A stretch of DNA of 64,000 nt from Henriciella pelagia. Lineage in GTDB: Bacteria; Pseudomonadota; Alphaproteobacteria; Caulobacterales; Hyphomonadaceae. The position numbers and the translations under genes were made by a program. Below are positions 18,012 through 26,224 of this stretch, piece by piece (the first letter of the stretch is position 1; every line of letters begins with the position of its first letter). Under the pieces are notes generated by a model. The model worked only from the letters and a program-made list of their open reading frames with translations, searched no databases and was not told where the DNA came from. The DNA is taken from positions 558,001-622,000 of the forward strand of contig NZ_NCSU01000007.1 of NCBI RefSeq assembly GCF_002088945.1, in the 5' to 3' direction.

Positions 18012-18086
18012 TGGAGCGGGCGATGAGATTCGAACTCACGACCCCAACCTTGGCAAGGTTGTGCTCTACCCCTGAGCTACGCCCGC
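18012..18086 (-). tRNA. tRNA-Gly (GCC)
   Basis: Read leftward it starts GCGGGCGTAGCTCAGGGG, has anticodon GCC in the loop of CCTTGCCAAGG, a T-arm GTTCGAATC, and ends CGCCCGC-T-CCA with an encoded CCA. Acceptor, anticodon and T stems pair fully. Confidence 0.97.
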
Positions 18087-18194
18087 ATCCGATAGGGGGT
18101 AACTGACCGGCACCGCCAATCAGCAAGAGACGGGCTTTAAGCGCAAATAAGCGGGGCTTGCAAGAGGGATTCACACGCGAATGTGCAATCGGTC

Positions 18195-18929
18195 CTACAT
18201 ATCCCTGGGCGGTTTGAGCCGGCGCTTGGTCTGGTGCGCGTCTGCCTTGTCTCCCGTGACCTTCTGGCCGCGCATATAGTGGCGCTGCCAGCCGGCCTTC
18301 ACCGTCTCTGAATCGAGCGCCTTCAGCTTCTCATTGAAGCTGCCCCGGCTGTTTGCCCAGGCGTGATAGTCCTTTTCCAGTTCCGGATTGGATTTGAGCA
18401 GTTTGCGCTCCGGCTGGATCTCTTCGGTCTTGCCGTGCTCGAACGGCGTGATGAAGCAGAAGGGCTCACCCTTGCGGAATATGACTTCGCCCGGCCGCGT
18501 CATCTGCCAGTTCATGGTGAAGGGAAAGGGCAGCCAGTCTGTCTCGACGAGGCCCGTCAGCGGCGCGATCCCGTCCTTGAAGAAATTCGGCGCGCCGGTT
18601 GCCCAGAGGCCCCAGCCGGGCGGTGTGCGAAACAGGTGGCCTGTATGGAAGGTGACGATGCCTCGCCGGAAGTGACTGTCCGCGAAGGAATCGATGGTGC
18701 GCGGATCGCCGCGTGTAAAGAACTGGATATTACGCTCCAGAGGGCCGCCATCCCAGACAATCTTGAGATCAATGGGGCAGAGGATTTCCCAGCCCGTCGA
18801 GTTTGCCATGGTCAGCGGAAGGCAGCGATAGGGGTGGCGATCCTCGAAATCATCCATCCATTTGCGCTGCGAACGGCCCGGCACGATCTCCGGAGCGACA
18901 TCGTAGATCTTGTAGCATTCAAGCTGCAT
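18195..18929 (-). CDS. Conserved protein of unknown function (DUF6065-like)
   Basis: 244 residues, no signal peptide or membrane segment. It begins with LECYKIYDVAPEIVPGR and has many aromatic residues, including NSTGWEILCPIDLKIVWDGG, a Phe/Pro-rich centre (RTPPGWGLWATGAPNFF, DWLPFPFTMNWQM), and a charged C-terminus with a W-Q-R-H-Y motif. This matches my memory of the DUF6065 family found in Caulobacterales, sometimes near peptide-modification genes; I am not certain. Three bases separate it from the upstream DUF695/RraB-like gene, so they may be cotranscribed. Confidence 0.7.
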   Translation of the reverse strand: MQLECYKIYDVAPEIVPGRSQRKWMDDFEDRHPYRCLPLTMANSTGWEILCPIDLKIVWDGGPLERNIQFFTRGDPRTIDSFADSHFRRGIVTFHTGHLFRTPPGWGLWATGAPNFFKDGIAPLTGLVETDWLPFPFTMNWQMTRPGEVIFRKGEPFCFITPFEHGKTEEIQPERKLLKSNPELEKDYHAWANSRGSFNEKLKALDSETVKAGWQRHYMRGQKVTGDKADAHQTKRRLKPPRDM

Positions 18930-18932
18930 TGG

Positions 18933-19685
18933 TCAGCCTTCTCGTCTCTTCTCAACCTTCGTTTCCCATCCGTCGTATTCGCCAAATAGTGATTTGGCGC
19001 GGCGGAGATGCGTTAACGTGTGATGAGTGATATCGCCAAGCTGCATCGTGCACTCATGATAGCTTTGCACAAGCCAGCGTCTGCTCAGCACGCTGCCACC
19101 GCTCTTCAATCCGTGGTGTTTATAGCCATTTTCATGAAGCCACGAACAAAACGATTCTGCGTTCTTCTTCTTTTTGAAGTACGTCCAGTGGTCAACATTT
19201 CGCGCAATGTCTTTGTTGTCTCCGCGACGAGAAAGTGCCTCCAGCACCAACATATCGTTCAGGACCCTGCGGCTCTCTTCGTCGGGATAGAGATCGTCCC
19301 AATACACATTCCGCATTGGGTCAGGCTCGATGTAGAGGTCCGCTTCATATCCCGTTGCGCTCACGGCTTCGGTGATTGAGCATCCAACTTCTTCGGACAC
19401 AACCATTCCAAGTAGCCAACGAATGCCATTGGATGTAACGCGTCCAAGAATAATGCCGTGGGTACCTTTGAGTATTTCGACAATGCGATCTTCCAACGCA
19501 TTCAGGCGCTCAGCTTCCTCGTCGGTTATCAGGCCAATGTCTGTAGCGGACTGTAGCTTGAGACGAAGCTTCATGGCGAACTGATACGGAAGCACGTCTA
19601 TTTCTTCGGAGATGCCATCATCGAACAGGATGAATGCCTGATGGCCCCCCATATCTGCCGCATACAGCGCCCATTTATCAGACAT
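18933..19685 (-). CDS. DUF695 plus RraB-like domain protein
   Basis: 250 residues from MSDKWALYAAD. The first half (GHQAFILFDDGI, LPYQFAMKLRLKL, LEDRIVEIL, GTHGIILGRVTSNGIRW) has the look of DUF695. The second half resembles RraB, the inhibitor of RNase E: GDNKDIARNVDHWTYFKKKKNAESF near residue 165 and the terminal EYDGWETKVE. The combination suggests control of an RNase or a related protein; this is inference. Base composition is visibly more AT-rich than the neighbours and the gene sits two genes from a tRNA, so recent acquisition is possible. It is divergent from proX across about 50 bases. Confidence 0.72.
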   Translation of the reverse strand: MSDKWALYAADMGGHQAFILFDDGISEEIDVLPYQFAMKLRLKLQSATDIGLITDEEAERLNALEDRIVEILKGTHGIILGRVTSNGIRWLLGMVVSEEVGCSITEAVSATGYEADLYIEPDPMRNVYWDDLYPDEESRRVLNDMLVLEALSRRGDNKDIARNVDHWTYFKKKKNAESFCSWLHENGYKHHGLKSGGSVLSRRWLVQSYHECTMQLGDITHHTLTHLRRAKSLFGEYDGWETKVEKRREG

Positions 19686-19735
19686 CAGTCCCATCCCTGC
19701 TTGACGGTTCCTGCCTGATTGCCTGAAAGGGAGCC

Positions 19736-20248
19736 ATGACTGCAAGCCCTGACGACCTGTTCGCCTTTCTCGACAAACACGGTATTGCTCACCACACGCA
19801 CTGGCACGAGGCGACATTCACCGTCGAGGAAGGCCGGGACCTGAAGGCCACCATGCCGGGCGGGCATACCAAGAATTTGTTCATGAAGGACAAGGATGGC
19901 GCAATTGTCCTGATTTCGGCTCATGCCGATAGTGAGCTGAAGCTCAACCAGCTGCACAAGCTGATCGGGACGCGGCACCTGTCTTTTGCGAGCGCAGAGC
20001 TCATGGTCGACCTGCTCGGGGTGACCCCCGGCTCGGTGACCGCATTTGCACTCATCAATGACAAGGCCGGCAAGGTTCGCTTTATCGTTGATGCTGCGCT
20101 GATGAAACACGACCCGATCAACTTCCACCCGCTGATCAATACGGGGACGACAGCAATCTCTCGCAATGATTTCCGCAAATTTGTCGCCGCGACGGGCCAC
20201 GACCTGACAGAAGTCGATTTCAGGACCCTGCTCGACGCAAATGCCTAG
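19736..20248 (+). CDS. proX: Prolyl-tRNA editing protein (ProX/YbaK type)
   Basis: 170 residues. Free-standing trans-editing domain that hydrolyses mischarged Ala- or Cys-tRNA(Pro). Family features: HTHWHEATFTVEEG, the GGHTKNLFMKDKDG segment with the functional Lys, LSFASAELMVDLLGVTPGSVTAFAL and NFHPLINTGTTAIS. Its final bases overlap the convergent membrane-protein gene by four. Confidence 0.92.
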   Translation: MTASPDDLFAFLDKHGIAHHTHWHEATFTVEEGRDLKATMPGGHTKNLFMKDKDGAIVLISAHADSELKLNQLHKLIGTRHLSFASAELMVDLLGVTPGSVTAFALINDKAGKVRFIVDAALMKHDPINFHPLINTGTTAISRNDFRKFVAATGHDLTEVDFRTLLDANA

Positions 20249-20616
20249 GCCGGGTCCTCACCGCGGAAGACGCTGATCAGGCTGAACACAGCAAAGAGTG
20301 CGGATCCGGCCCCCAATAGTCCGAACAGTCCTCGCTGCCACATTGGCCAGTCTTCAGCATTGAACGCGACAAAGATTACGCCAGCAGCGACCGCACCGGA
20401 GATCAGGGTGATCAGGAAGGCCTTGGCGCGCGTGCTGTAGAGGGCCGCGATCATCAGCAGCGAGAGGACGAAGAAGCCGATGCCAAGCTCGAAATGGATC
20501 GGCACCTGTTCGCGCATCTCCTGCGGACCGAACATCATCAGCATGCCGCCGGCTGCCGTGCCGATCACCATGAAGCCATACTTCACCTTGTCGAAGCCGG
20601 TCACTTTCAGGGCCAT
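20245..20616 (-). CDS. Small four-helix inner-membrane protein, unknown
   Basis: 123 residues from MALKVTGFDKVKYG; the frame is open much further upstream but that part is antisense to the thioredoxin gene. Hydrophobic segments at about 14-30, 43-60, 65-84 and 95-115. It ends in a short charged tail FRGEDPA. No family recognised. Divergent from the thioredoxin-TPR gene. Confidence 0.6.
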   Translation of the reverse strand: MALKVTGFDKVKYGFMVIGTAAGGMLMMFGPQEMREQVPIHFELGIGFFVLSLLMIAALYSTRAKAFLITLISGAVAAGVIFVAFNAEDWPMWQRGLFGLLGAGSALFAVFSLISVFRGEDPA

Positions 20617-20724
20617 GCCCACTGCATATACCGATTGGCTCGCAATTGGTATGCGCACCTCTACGTATTGCGTTTGAAGCCCATCCGTCCCAAATCTGCG
20701 GCAGAGAACTGAAAGGCGCGAGAC

Positions 20725-21633
20725 ATGGAAAATATTTCGCTCGGAACGCCCGGTGGGGCCGGTGGCAATGTGAAGGACGGGACTGACCAAACCTTCATGG
20801 CGGATGTTGTAGAAGCCTCCAAGGAAACTCCGGTGCTGGTCGACTTCTGGGCGCCCTGGTGCGGCCCCTGCAAATCCCTTGGCCCTGTGCTCGAGAAGGT
20901 CGTCAATGACCAGCAGGGCAAAGTCAAACTGGTCAAGGTGAACATTGACGAGAACCCCGGCATTGCCGGCCAGCTCGGCGTGCGCTCCATCCCGGCTGTG
21001 TTCGCCTTCGACAAGGGTCGCCCGGTTGATGCCTTCCAGGGGGCACTGCCGGAAGGACAGCTTCGGGAATTCATTTCGAAAATCATGGGCGGCACCGACC
21101 AGGGCCAGCAGATCAAGGAAGCCGTCGCAAAGGCAGATGAACTGTTGCAGGCGGGTGATGCGTCCCAGGCAGCGCAGATTTACGGCGCTATCATTGAGGC
21201 CGACCCGGAAAACATCGCCGCCATCTCGGGTCTCGCGCGTTGTTACCTGGCCAATGGCGACACGGAACGCGCCGCGCAGATCCTCGACATGGCCGGACCG
21301 GAAAAGCAGTCTGATCCTGCCATCAAGGGTGTGCGGACAGCCATCGACCTCATGGCGGATGCCCCTCAGTCGGACGAGCTTGACGCGCTGATCGACAGGG
21401 TAACCGAGGACCGCGGCAATCACGCTCTTCGCTTTGAGCTCGCAGAAGCTCTGATGGCCCGCGGCAAGAACAAGGAAGCTGCGGATCATCTTCTGAAGAT
21501 TCTCGGCACCGATCTTGACTGGGAAGACGGCAAGGCAAAGGCCAAGCTGCTGGAGCTTTTCGAGGCGGCCGGTCCGAAAGATCCGGCGACGATCGAAGGG
21601 CGTCGGCGTCTGTCGTCACTAATGTTTGCCTAG
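20725..21633 (+). CDS. Thioredoxin-TPR co-chaperone (CnoX/YbbN-like)
   Basis: 302 residues. Residues about 20-125 are a thioredoxin domain with an intact C46-G-P-C49 (FWAPWCGPCKSL) and the cis-Pro loop RSIPAVFAF. Residues 130-300 form TPR-type helices (GDASQAAQIYGAIIEADPENIAAISGLAR). The family handles oxidised or unfolded clients and passes them to GroEL or DnaK; alphaproteobacterial members keep the CxxC. It heads a rightward run with the LON-domain, Trm112 and DUF971 genes. Confidence 0.92.
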   Translation: MENISLGTPGGAGGNVKDGTDQTFMADVVEASKETPVLVDFWAPWCGPCKSLGPVLEKVVNDQQGKVKLVKVNIDENPGIAGQLGVRSIPAVFAFDKGRPVDAFQGALPEGQLREFISKIMGGTDQGQQIKEAVAKADELLQAGDASQAAQIYGAIIEADPENIAAISGLARCYLANGDTERAAQILDMAGPEKQSDPAIKGVRTAIDLMADAPQSDELDALIDRVTEDRGNHALRFELAEALMARGKNKEAADHLLKILGTDLDWEDGKAKAKLLELFEAAGPKDPATIEGRRRLSSLMFA

Positions 21634-21697
21634 CTGCTCGACTTTGTGAAACAACGCGCCATGTAGGGGGTTAGGCTTTATTGGAGGCCAGACCAGT

Positions 21698-22348
21698 ATG
21701 ATGCGTCTAGGGTACAGGAAAGTATCTGACTTGCCGGCGACGCTCGCCGTGTTCCCGCTTGCAGGTGCCTTGCTGTTTCCGCGCTGGTCGCTGCCGCTCA
21801 ACATTTTCGAGCCGCGCTATCTGAACATGATTGACGATGCGATGTCCGGGTCTCGTCTGATCGGGATGATCCAGCCGATGGGCGGCAGCAGGCAGGTCCC
21901 GAAACTTGCACATGTCGGTTGTGCCGGCCGTATCACCTCTTATTCAGAGACCGAAGATGGACGATACCTGATCAACCTGACAGGTGTCTGCCGGTTTGGT
22001 ATCGCCAAGGAGCTTGACGTGGACACACCCTATCGGCAGGTGAGCCCGGACTGGGACACTTATGCGGCTGATCTGACGCAGCCGGACCTGTCCTGCCTGC
22101 CCGAGCGTGAGCGACTGGCCAGCGCGCTTCGCAAATATGTGGCGTCGAACGAAATGGAAGTGGACTGGGAAGCGGTTGAGAGCGCGCCGCTCGAGACGCT
22201 TGTCAATGCGCTGTCTGCGGGGTGTCCATTCTCCCCGATGGAGAAGCAGGCGCTGCTGGAAGCAAGTACGGTGGCCAAACGTTGCGAAGCGCTTATCGCG
22301 CTGCTTGACATGGATGTGCCCGGCGACGATTCTTCGACACTGCAATGA
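21698..22348 (+). CDS. LON substrate-binding domain protein
   Basis: 216 residues, only the N-terminal domain of Lon-type proteases with no ATPase or protease part. Typical pattern: [38 protein letters not shown], then [27 protein letters not shown]. Function of these short proteins is unknown, presumably peptide binding in protein quality control. The end overlaps the Trm112 gene by four bases. Confidence 0.9.
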   Translation: MMRLGYRKVSDLPATLAVFPLAGALLFPRWSLPLNIFEPRYLNMIDDAMSGSRLIGMIQPMGGSRQVPKLAHVGCAGRITSYSETEDGRYLINLTGVCRFGIAKELDVDTPYRQVSPDWDTYAADLTQPDLSCLPERERLASALRKYVASNEMEVDWEAVESAPLETLVNALSAGCPFSPMEKQALLEASTVAKRCEALIALLDMDVPGDDSSTLQ

Positions 22349-22563
22349 CTGAAATCCCATCCCCCTCTCAGGCAAGCGCGCACCGGACAGACTCGCGTCT
22401 GCTGGAGCTACTGATCTGCCCGGTCACCCGGCACCCGCTCACCTATGACAAGGACGCGCAGGAGCTGATTTCCCAGAAGGCAAGACTCGCTTATCCGATC
22501 CGTGACGGCCTGCCGATCATGCTGGAGAGCGAGGCACGCTCGCTGGATGAGGATCAGGGCTGA
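22345..22563 (+). CDS. Trm112 family small protein
   Basis: 72 residues. The [17 protein letters not shown] core is the Trm112/UPF0434 pattern, with [19 protein letters not shown] after it. Only one of the usual zinc-type Cys is kept. In eukaryotes and archaea Trm112 activates methyltransferases; bacterial members are presumed scaffolds. It overlaps the genes on both sides by one to four bases. Confidence 0.92.
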   Translation: MTEIPSPSQASAHRTDSRLLELLICPVTRHPLTYDKDAQELISQKARLAYPIRDGLPIMLESEARSLDEDQG

Positions 22564-22868
22564 TGACGGTGATGCCGTGGCCAACAGAGCTGCGTTTCCG
22601 GAAGGGCGCGCAGCAGTTGCATATCAGCTTCGAAGACGAGGCTGAATTCACGATCCCCTATCAGCGTCTTCGCGAGGAAAGCCCGTCGGCAGAAGTGCAG
22701 GGTCACGGCGCCGGCCCAAAGCCGCCGCAGCCTCCGGTTCCATCCGATATTTTTGTGACGCGCGCCGAGCCGGTCGGGCGCTATGCTGTGCGCATATATT
22801 TCAGCGATGGCCATTCGAGCGGTCTTTATACCTGGAAATATTTGAGGCAGCTCGGCGAAACGGGTTAA
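22563..22868 (+). CDS. DUF971 protein
   Basis: 101 residues. WPTELRFRKGAQQLHISFEDEAEFTIPYQRLREESPSAE and a C-terminal YAVRIYFSDGHSSGLYTWKYLRQL are the DUF971 (GBBH-like N-terminal) signature. The domain occurs in gamma-butyrobetaine hydroxylase and Mrp/ApbC-type Fe-S proteins, and free-standing forms are unassigned. Overlaps the Trm112 stop by one base. Confidence 0.92.
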   Translation: MTVMPWPTELRFRKGAQQLHISFEDEAEFTIPYQRLREESPSAEVQGHGAGPKPPQPPVPSDIFVTRAEPVGRYAVRIYFSDGHSSGLYTWKYLRQLGETG

Positions 22869-22893
22869 GGTGGACGCGAGAGGGGGGTGACAC

Positions 22894-23295
22894 ATGACCA
22901 CGAGCGATCATGGCGTCGACTTTGGAAAGCTCCGCCGGAACATGTGGCTTGCTGTCTTGGCGGGCTTTTCAGTGCTCCTGGTGTCCCTCTGGCAGCTCGG
23001 TCAGTTCAATGAGTTCGACCTCGGCTGGGCGGTCATGGCGCTTGCGTTCGGCGCGATTGCCTGGAGCGCCGTCTTCTATTTTGGGTGCTTGCTGACGGCC
23101 GGTTCGCTGACCAGCTATATTGAGAGAGATGACACGGTCATCAAAAACGAGAGCGTCGAAATGGTCACCAAGACGCGATCGAGTGGCGACGACCGCCTTG
23201 ATGCGTGGATCGACAAATTTGTCTTCGCCCGGAACACGTTTGGTTTGTCCGTCCTGCCCCTGGTGCTGCTTGGCGGTGTTTTCCTCTTCGCCTGA
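22894..23295 (+). CDS. Small membrane protein, unknown
   Basis: 133 residues with hydrophobic segments near 17-36, 45-68 and 115-133 around a charged loop that contains RSSGDDRLDAWIDKFV. No family recognised. It follows the DUF971 gene by 25 bases, and its stop adjoins that of the convergent hydroxylase gene. Confidence 0.6.
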   Translation: MTTSDHGVDFGKLRRNMWLAVLAGFSVLLVSLWQLGQFNEFDLGWAVMALAFGAIAWSAVFYFGCLLTAGSLTSYIERDDTVIKNESVEMVTKTRSSGDDRLDAWIDKFVFARNTFGLSVLPLVLLGGVFLFA

Positions 23296-24522
23296 TCAGT
23301 TCCGGCGCATCAGGCTGGGCATGTCCGCGGTCGCGGCGCTTGCAAGTCCAGCCAGTCTTTCACGAACTGGCGTGATCTTGTCCGCCAGCATGAGACCAAC
23401 CGTGCGAACCGGTTTGGTAATCATGTGATCATTGGAAAAGAGCCGGTCGACTGCGTCCATGGCGAGGGCGGCGCTGTTGGCTTCGAAGCGGCGCGAGGCC
23501 TGATATCCGGCGAGAACCTGTTCTGAGCCAATATCGAGTCCGGCGCGGTCGGCCTCCACCACCGCATCATATAGTGCGCCGACATCCCGGAAGCCCTGAT
23601 TGAGGCCCTGGCCCGCAAGCGGATTGATCCGGCGCACGGCGTCACCAACTAGGGCGACGCGCTCGCTATACATGGCATCAGCGATCTGCAGGATGAGCGG
23701 ATAGGAGCCGACGGGGCCTTCGATCTTCATCTCTCCGGCAAAGTCTGCGAATTTATGGTTCAGCTCGGCTTCGATCTCTTCGATGGGGCATCTGGCAAGC
23801 GCTTCAGCCGCGCCGCGTTTCATATACCAGGCCAGGTTTGCGTGATCGCCGAGCAGGGGCAGTGTGGCGAAGGGGCCATCCGGCGTGAAAAGCTGCCGGG
23901 CAAGTCCGTCATGTGGGCGTGACAGCGTGACATTGGCCGCAAAGACGGATTTTCCATAGTCTCGCCCCTCAGTCGGAATGTCGGCAGCGTGGCGCACGGG
24001 CGAGTGGATACCATCGGCGCCGACGAGGAGGTTCGCGCGTATCTCCTGTCCACCTTCCAGTCTGACCTGGATGTGACCAGGCCCGGTTTCGAAGCTTTCG
24101 AAGCGCGCCGGAGCAATCACTGTCAGATTGGCAACCTCGCCGATCGTTTCGTCGAGTGCTGCCTGTAGCTTGGGCGCTTCGATCATCTGGCCGAGCGCCT
24201 CGCCCTCATCCCGGTCTGGCAGATCGTCATCGCCGAAGAGGACGGCGGGCGTGCCGAACCAGTGTGTGCCGCCGTCAATCGCCTCCAGACCGTGCAGAGG
24301 CTGCGTCTTCCCGGCCAGTTTTTCTGCAACACCTATTGCAGAGAGAAGTCGCCAGCTGCCTGTTACGACCGCGAAGTTGCGGGTGTCTGGACGGGCTTTG
24401 GCTGCAGCATCGCGCGCATCGACGAGTGCGACCTCGAAGTCCGCCTTCGCCAGAGCGACGGCGAGAGAGGCGCCGGTAGGGCCGGCTCCGACGATTACGA
24501 TCTCGGTACGCTCTGCGGTCAT
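23296..24522 (-). CDS. UbiH/UbiF/COQ6 family FAD hydroxylase
   Basis: 408 residues. N-terminal FAD-binding VGAGPTGASLAVALAKADFEVALVD, the class motif LVGADGIHSPVR with the D-G pair, and GDAVRRINPLAGQGLNQGFRDV near residue 290 identify a ubiquinone ring hydroxylase. Members add the C5, C6 or C1 oxygen of the quinone at the inner membrane. Which position cannot be told from sequence alone, since alphaproteobacterial UbiL, UbiM and UbiH-like enzymes differ in specificity. Confidence 0.9.
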   Translation of the reverse strand: MTAERTEIVIVGAGPTGASLAVALAKADFEVALVDARDAAAKARPDTRNFAVVTGSWRLLSAIGVAEKLAGKTQPLHGLEAIDGGTHWFGTPAVLFGDDDLPDRDEGEALGQMIEAPKLQAALDETIGEVANLTVIAPARFESFETGPGHIQVRLEGGQEIRANLLVGADGIHSPVRHAADIPTEGRDYGKSVFAANVTLSRPHDGLARQLFTPDGPFATLPLLGDHANLAWYMKRGAAEALARCPIEEIEAELNHKFADFAGEMKIEGPVGSYPLILQIADAMYSERVALVGDAVRRINPLAGQGLNQGFRDVGALYDAVVEADRAGLDIGSEQVLAGYQASRRFEANSAALAMDAVDRLFSNDHMITKPVRTVGLMLADKITPVRERLAGLASAATADMPSLMRRN

Positions 24523-24711
24523 CTTCGCTCTTGCTTAATCGAGGGGCAGAAAACGGTCCATAGCTGACGCCTAAACGGGCGTTTGGGTCGCAGCGTGCAC
24601 GAATTTTGATCAGAACTAATTGCTCGCTAGGCGGGCGGCTTGTTGGCTCTGGTCGATCATAAGGCAGCAAATCAATCTGGCCCGGTCATACCAACCAACT
24701 GGGAGAAGGGC

Positions 24712-26052
24712 ATGAAGTATCTTGTAAAAACGGCGATGAGGGGGGCAGCCCTGCTGCCGATCGCCATTGCGGCCGTCGGCGGTGCGGTCGCCCAGGAGGC
24801 GTCCGAAGTAAGCGCCTATGTCGATAATAGTTATCTGTTCCTCATTGGCGGCCTGATCGTCATGTTCATGGCGGCCGGTTTCTGTATGCTCGAAGCGGGC
24901 CTGGTGCGGAAGAAAAACGCCGCAATGCAGTCCATGAAGAACGTTGCGCTCTTCTCCGTCGCCGGCATCATGGTCTGGCTGGTCGGCTACAACATGGCCT
25001 ATCCGTCCGAAACCATTGCGGGCTGGATCGGCATCCCAAGCTTTATCTGGTCACCCGAAGAAGACCTCGGAACCGGTTATGCCGCATCGTCGGACTGGTT
25101 CTTCCAGATGGTGTTCGTTGCAACCGCAGCATCCATTGTGTCCGGTACCGTTGCGGAGCGCGTCAAGCTTTGGCCGTTCCTGATCTTCACCGCCTTCCTG
25201 ACCGCATTCATCTATCCGATCGTTGCATCTTGGGAATGGGGCGGCGGCGCTCTGGACAGCCAGTTCGGCTTCTCTGACTTTGCTGGTTCCACGCTGGTTC
25301 ACTCGACAGGTGGCTGGGCAGCTCTCGTTGGCGCGATCATCATCGGTCCGCGTATCGGCAAGTTTGTGAACGGCGAAGTCCACCCGATGCCAGGTTCGAA
25401 CATTCCGCTCGCAGCGCTGGGTACGTTCATCCTCTGGTTCGGCTGGTTCGGTTTCAACGGCGCATCCCAGCTTGCTGCCGGCACGTTTGACGACATCAAT
25501 GCTGTGTCGAAGATCTTCGCGAACACCAATATGGCTGCCTGTGGCGGCGTGGTTGCCGCGATGGGTCTCACCGCCCTTCTGTACAAGGGCAAGGTCGACG
25601 CAACCATGGCCTTCAATGGCGCAATCGGTGGCCTTGTTTCAATCACGGCTGAGCCGCTGGCGCCTAGCATGGGTGCATCCACGCTAATCGGTGCTGTTGG
25701 CGGTGTCCTCGTTGTCCTCACGGTTCCGCTTCTCGACAAGCTGAAGATCGACGACGTCGTCGGCGCAATCCCGGCTCACCTCGTCTGCGGCATCTGGGGC
25801 ACGCTCATCGTTGCGGCGTCCTATGGCAACGTCATCATGATCCCGGCTGCGGATGCAGAGGGCGCCATCGGCGTCAGCTACGTCGGACAGCTCATCGGTG
25901 TCATCGCCTGTGGCGTCTTTGTTTCAATCGCATCTGCCATCGTCTGGCTGGCGCTCAAGTTCACGGTCGGCATTCGCCCGAGCGAAGAGGACGAAGTCGC
26001 AGGCATGGACAAGGCAGAAGTTGGCCTCGAGGCCTATCCGGAATTCGGATAA
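24712..26052 (+). CDS. amt: Ammonium transporter
   Basis: 446 residues from MKYLVKTAMRGAA, with GGGAGAAGG immediately upstream. A signal-like hydrophobic N-terminus ends near AVAQ, as in many bacterial Amt. Eleven membrane segments follow. The twin pore histidines are visible in LVHSTGGWAALVGA and PAHLVCGIWGTL; the Phe gate region and WFGFNGASQLAAG are normal. It imports ammonium in a trimer regulated by GlnK, but no glnK is next to it here. No clear NtrC or sigma-54 site was found in the 190 bases upstream. Confidence 0.96.
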   Translation: MKYLVKTAMRGAALLPIAIAAVGGAVAQEASEVSAYVDNSYLFLIGGLIVMFMAAGFCMLEAGLVRKKNAAMQSMKNVALFSVAGIMVWLVGYNMAYPSETIAGWIGIPSFIWSPEEDLGTGYAASSDWFFQMVFVATAASIVSGTVAERVKLWPFLIFTAFLTAFIYPIVASWEWGGGALDSQFGFSDFAGSTLVHSTGGWAALVGAIIIGPRIGKFVNGEVHPMPGSNIPLAALGTFILWFGWFGFNGASQLAAGTFDDINAVSKIFANTNMAACGGVVAAMGLTALLYKGKVDATMAFNGAIGGLVSITAEPLAPSMGASTLIGAVGGVLVVLTVPLLDKLKIDDVVGAIPAHLVCGIWGTLIVAASYGNVIMIPAADAEGAIGVSYVGQLIGVIACGVFVSIASAIVWLALKFTVGIRPSEEDEVAGMDKAEVGLEAYPEFG

Positions 26053-26099
26053 CGCCTCCACTGGTTCGCTTCTTTCGGGAAGCGTTTCCTCCCAGACTT

Positions 26100-26132
26100 C
26101 CCCGGCCAGGCAACTGGCCGGGGATTTTTTTT
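26100..26132 (+). terminator. Rho-independent terminator of amt
   Basis: CCCCGGCCAG and CTGGCCGGGG form a perfect ten-base stem with a four-base loop, followed by A and eight T. 48 bases after the amt stop. Confidence 0.95.
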
Positions 26133-26224
26133 GAATCTGCGCAAAACCCGCGGCTTGTTTGCGCCGTGTTAAGGCGGGGCGGGCAATTTATCTGAAAATC
26201 CTCAATTCAGATGGTGGACAGGTT

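Noticed and set aside
20617-21489. Upstream extension of the small membrane-protein frame on the minus strand
   Set aside because: It lies opposite the thioredoxin-TPR gene and shows no membrane or known domain content.
24523-24711. NtrC or sigma-54 site upstream of amt
   Set aside because: TGCAC-like half-sites exist, but no GG-N10-GC pair or full palindrome was found, so no call.
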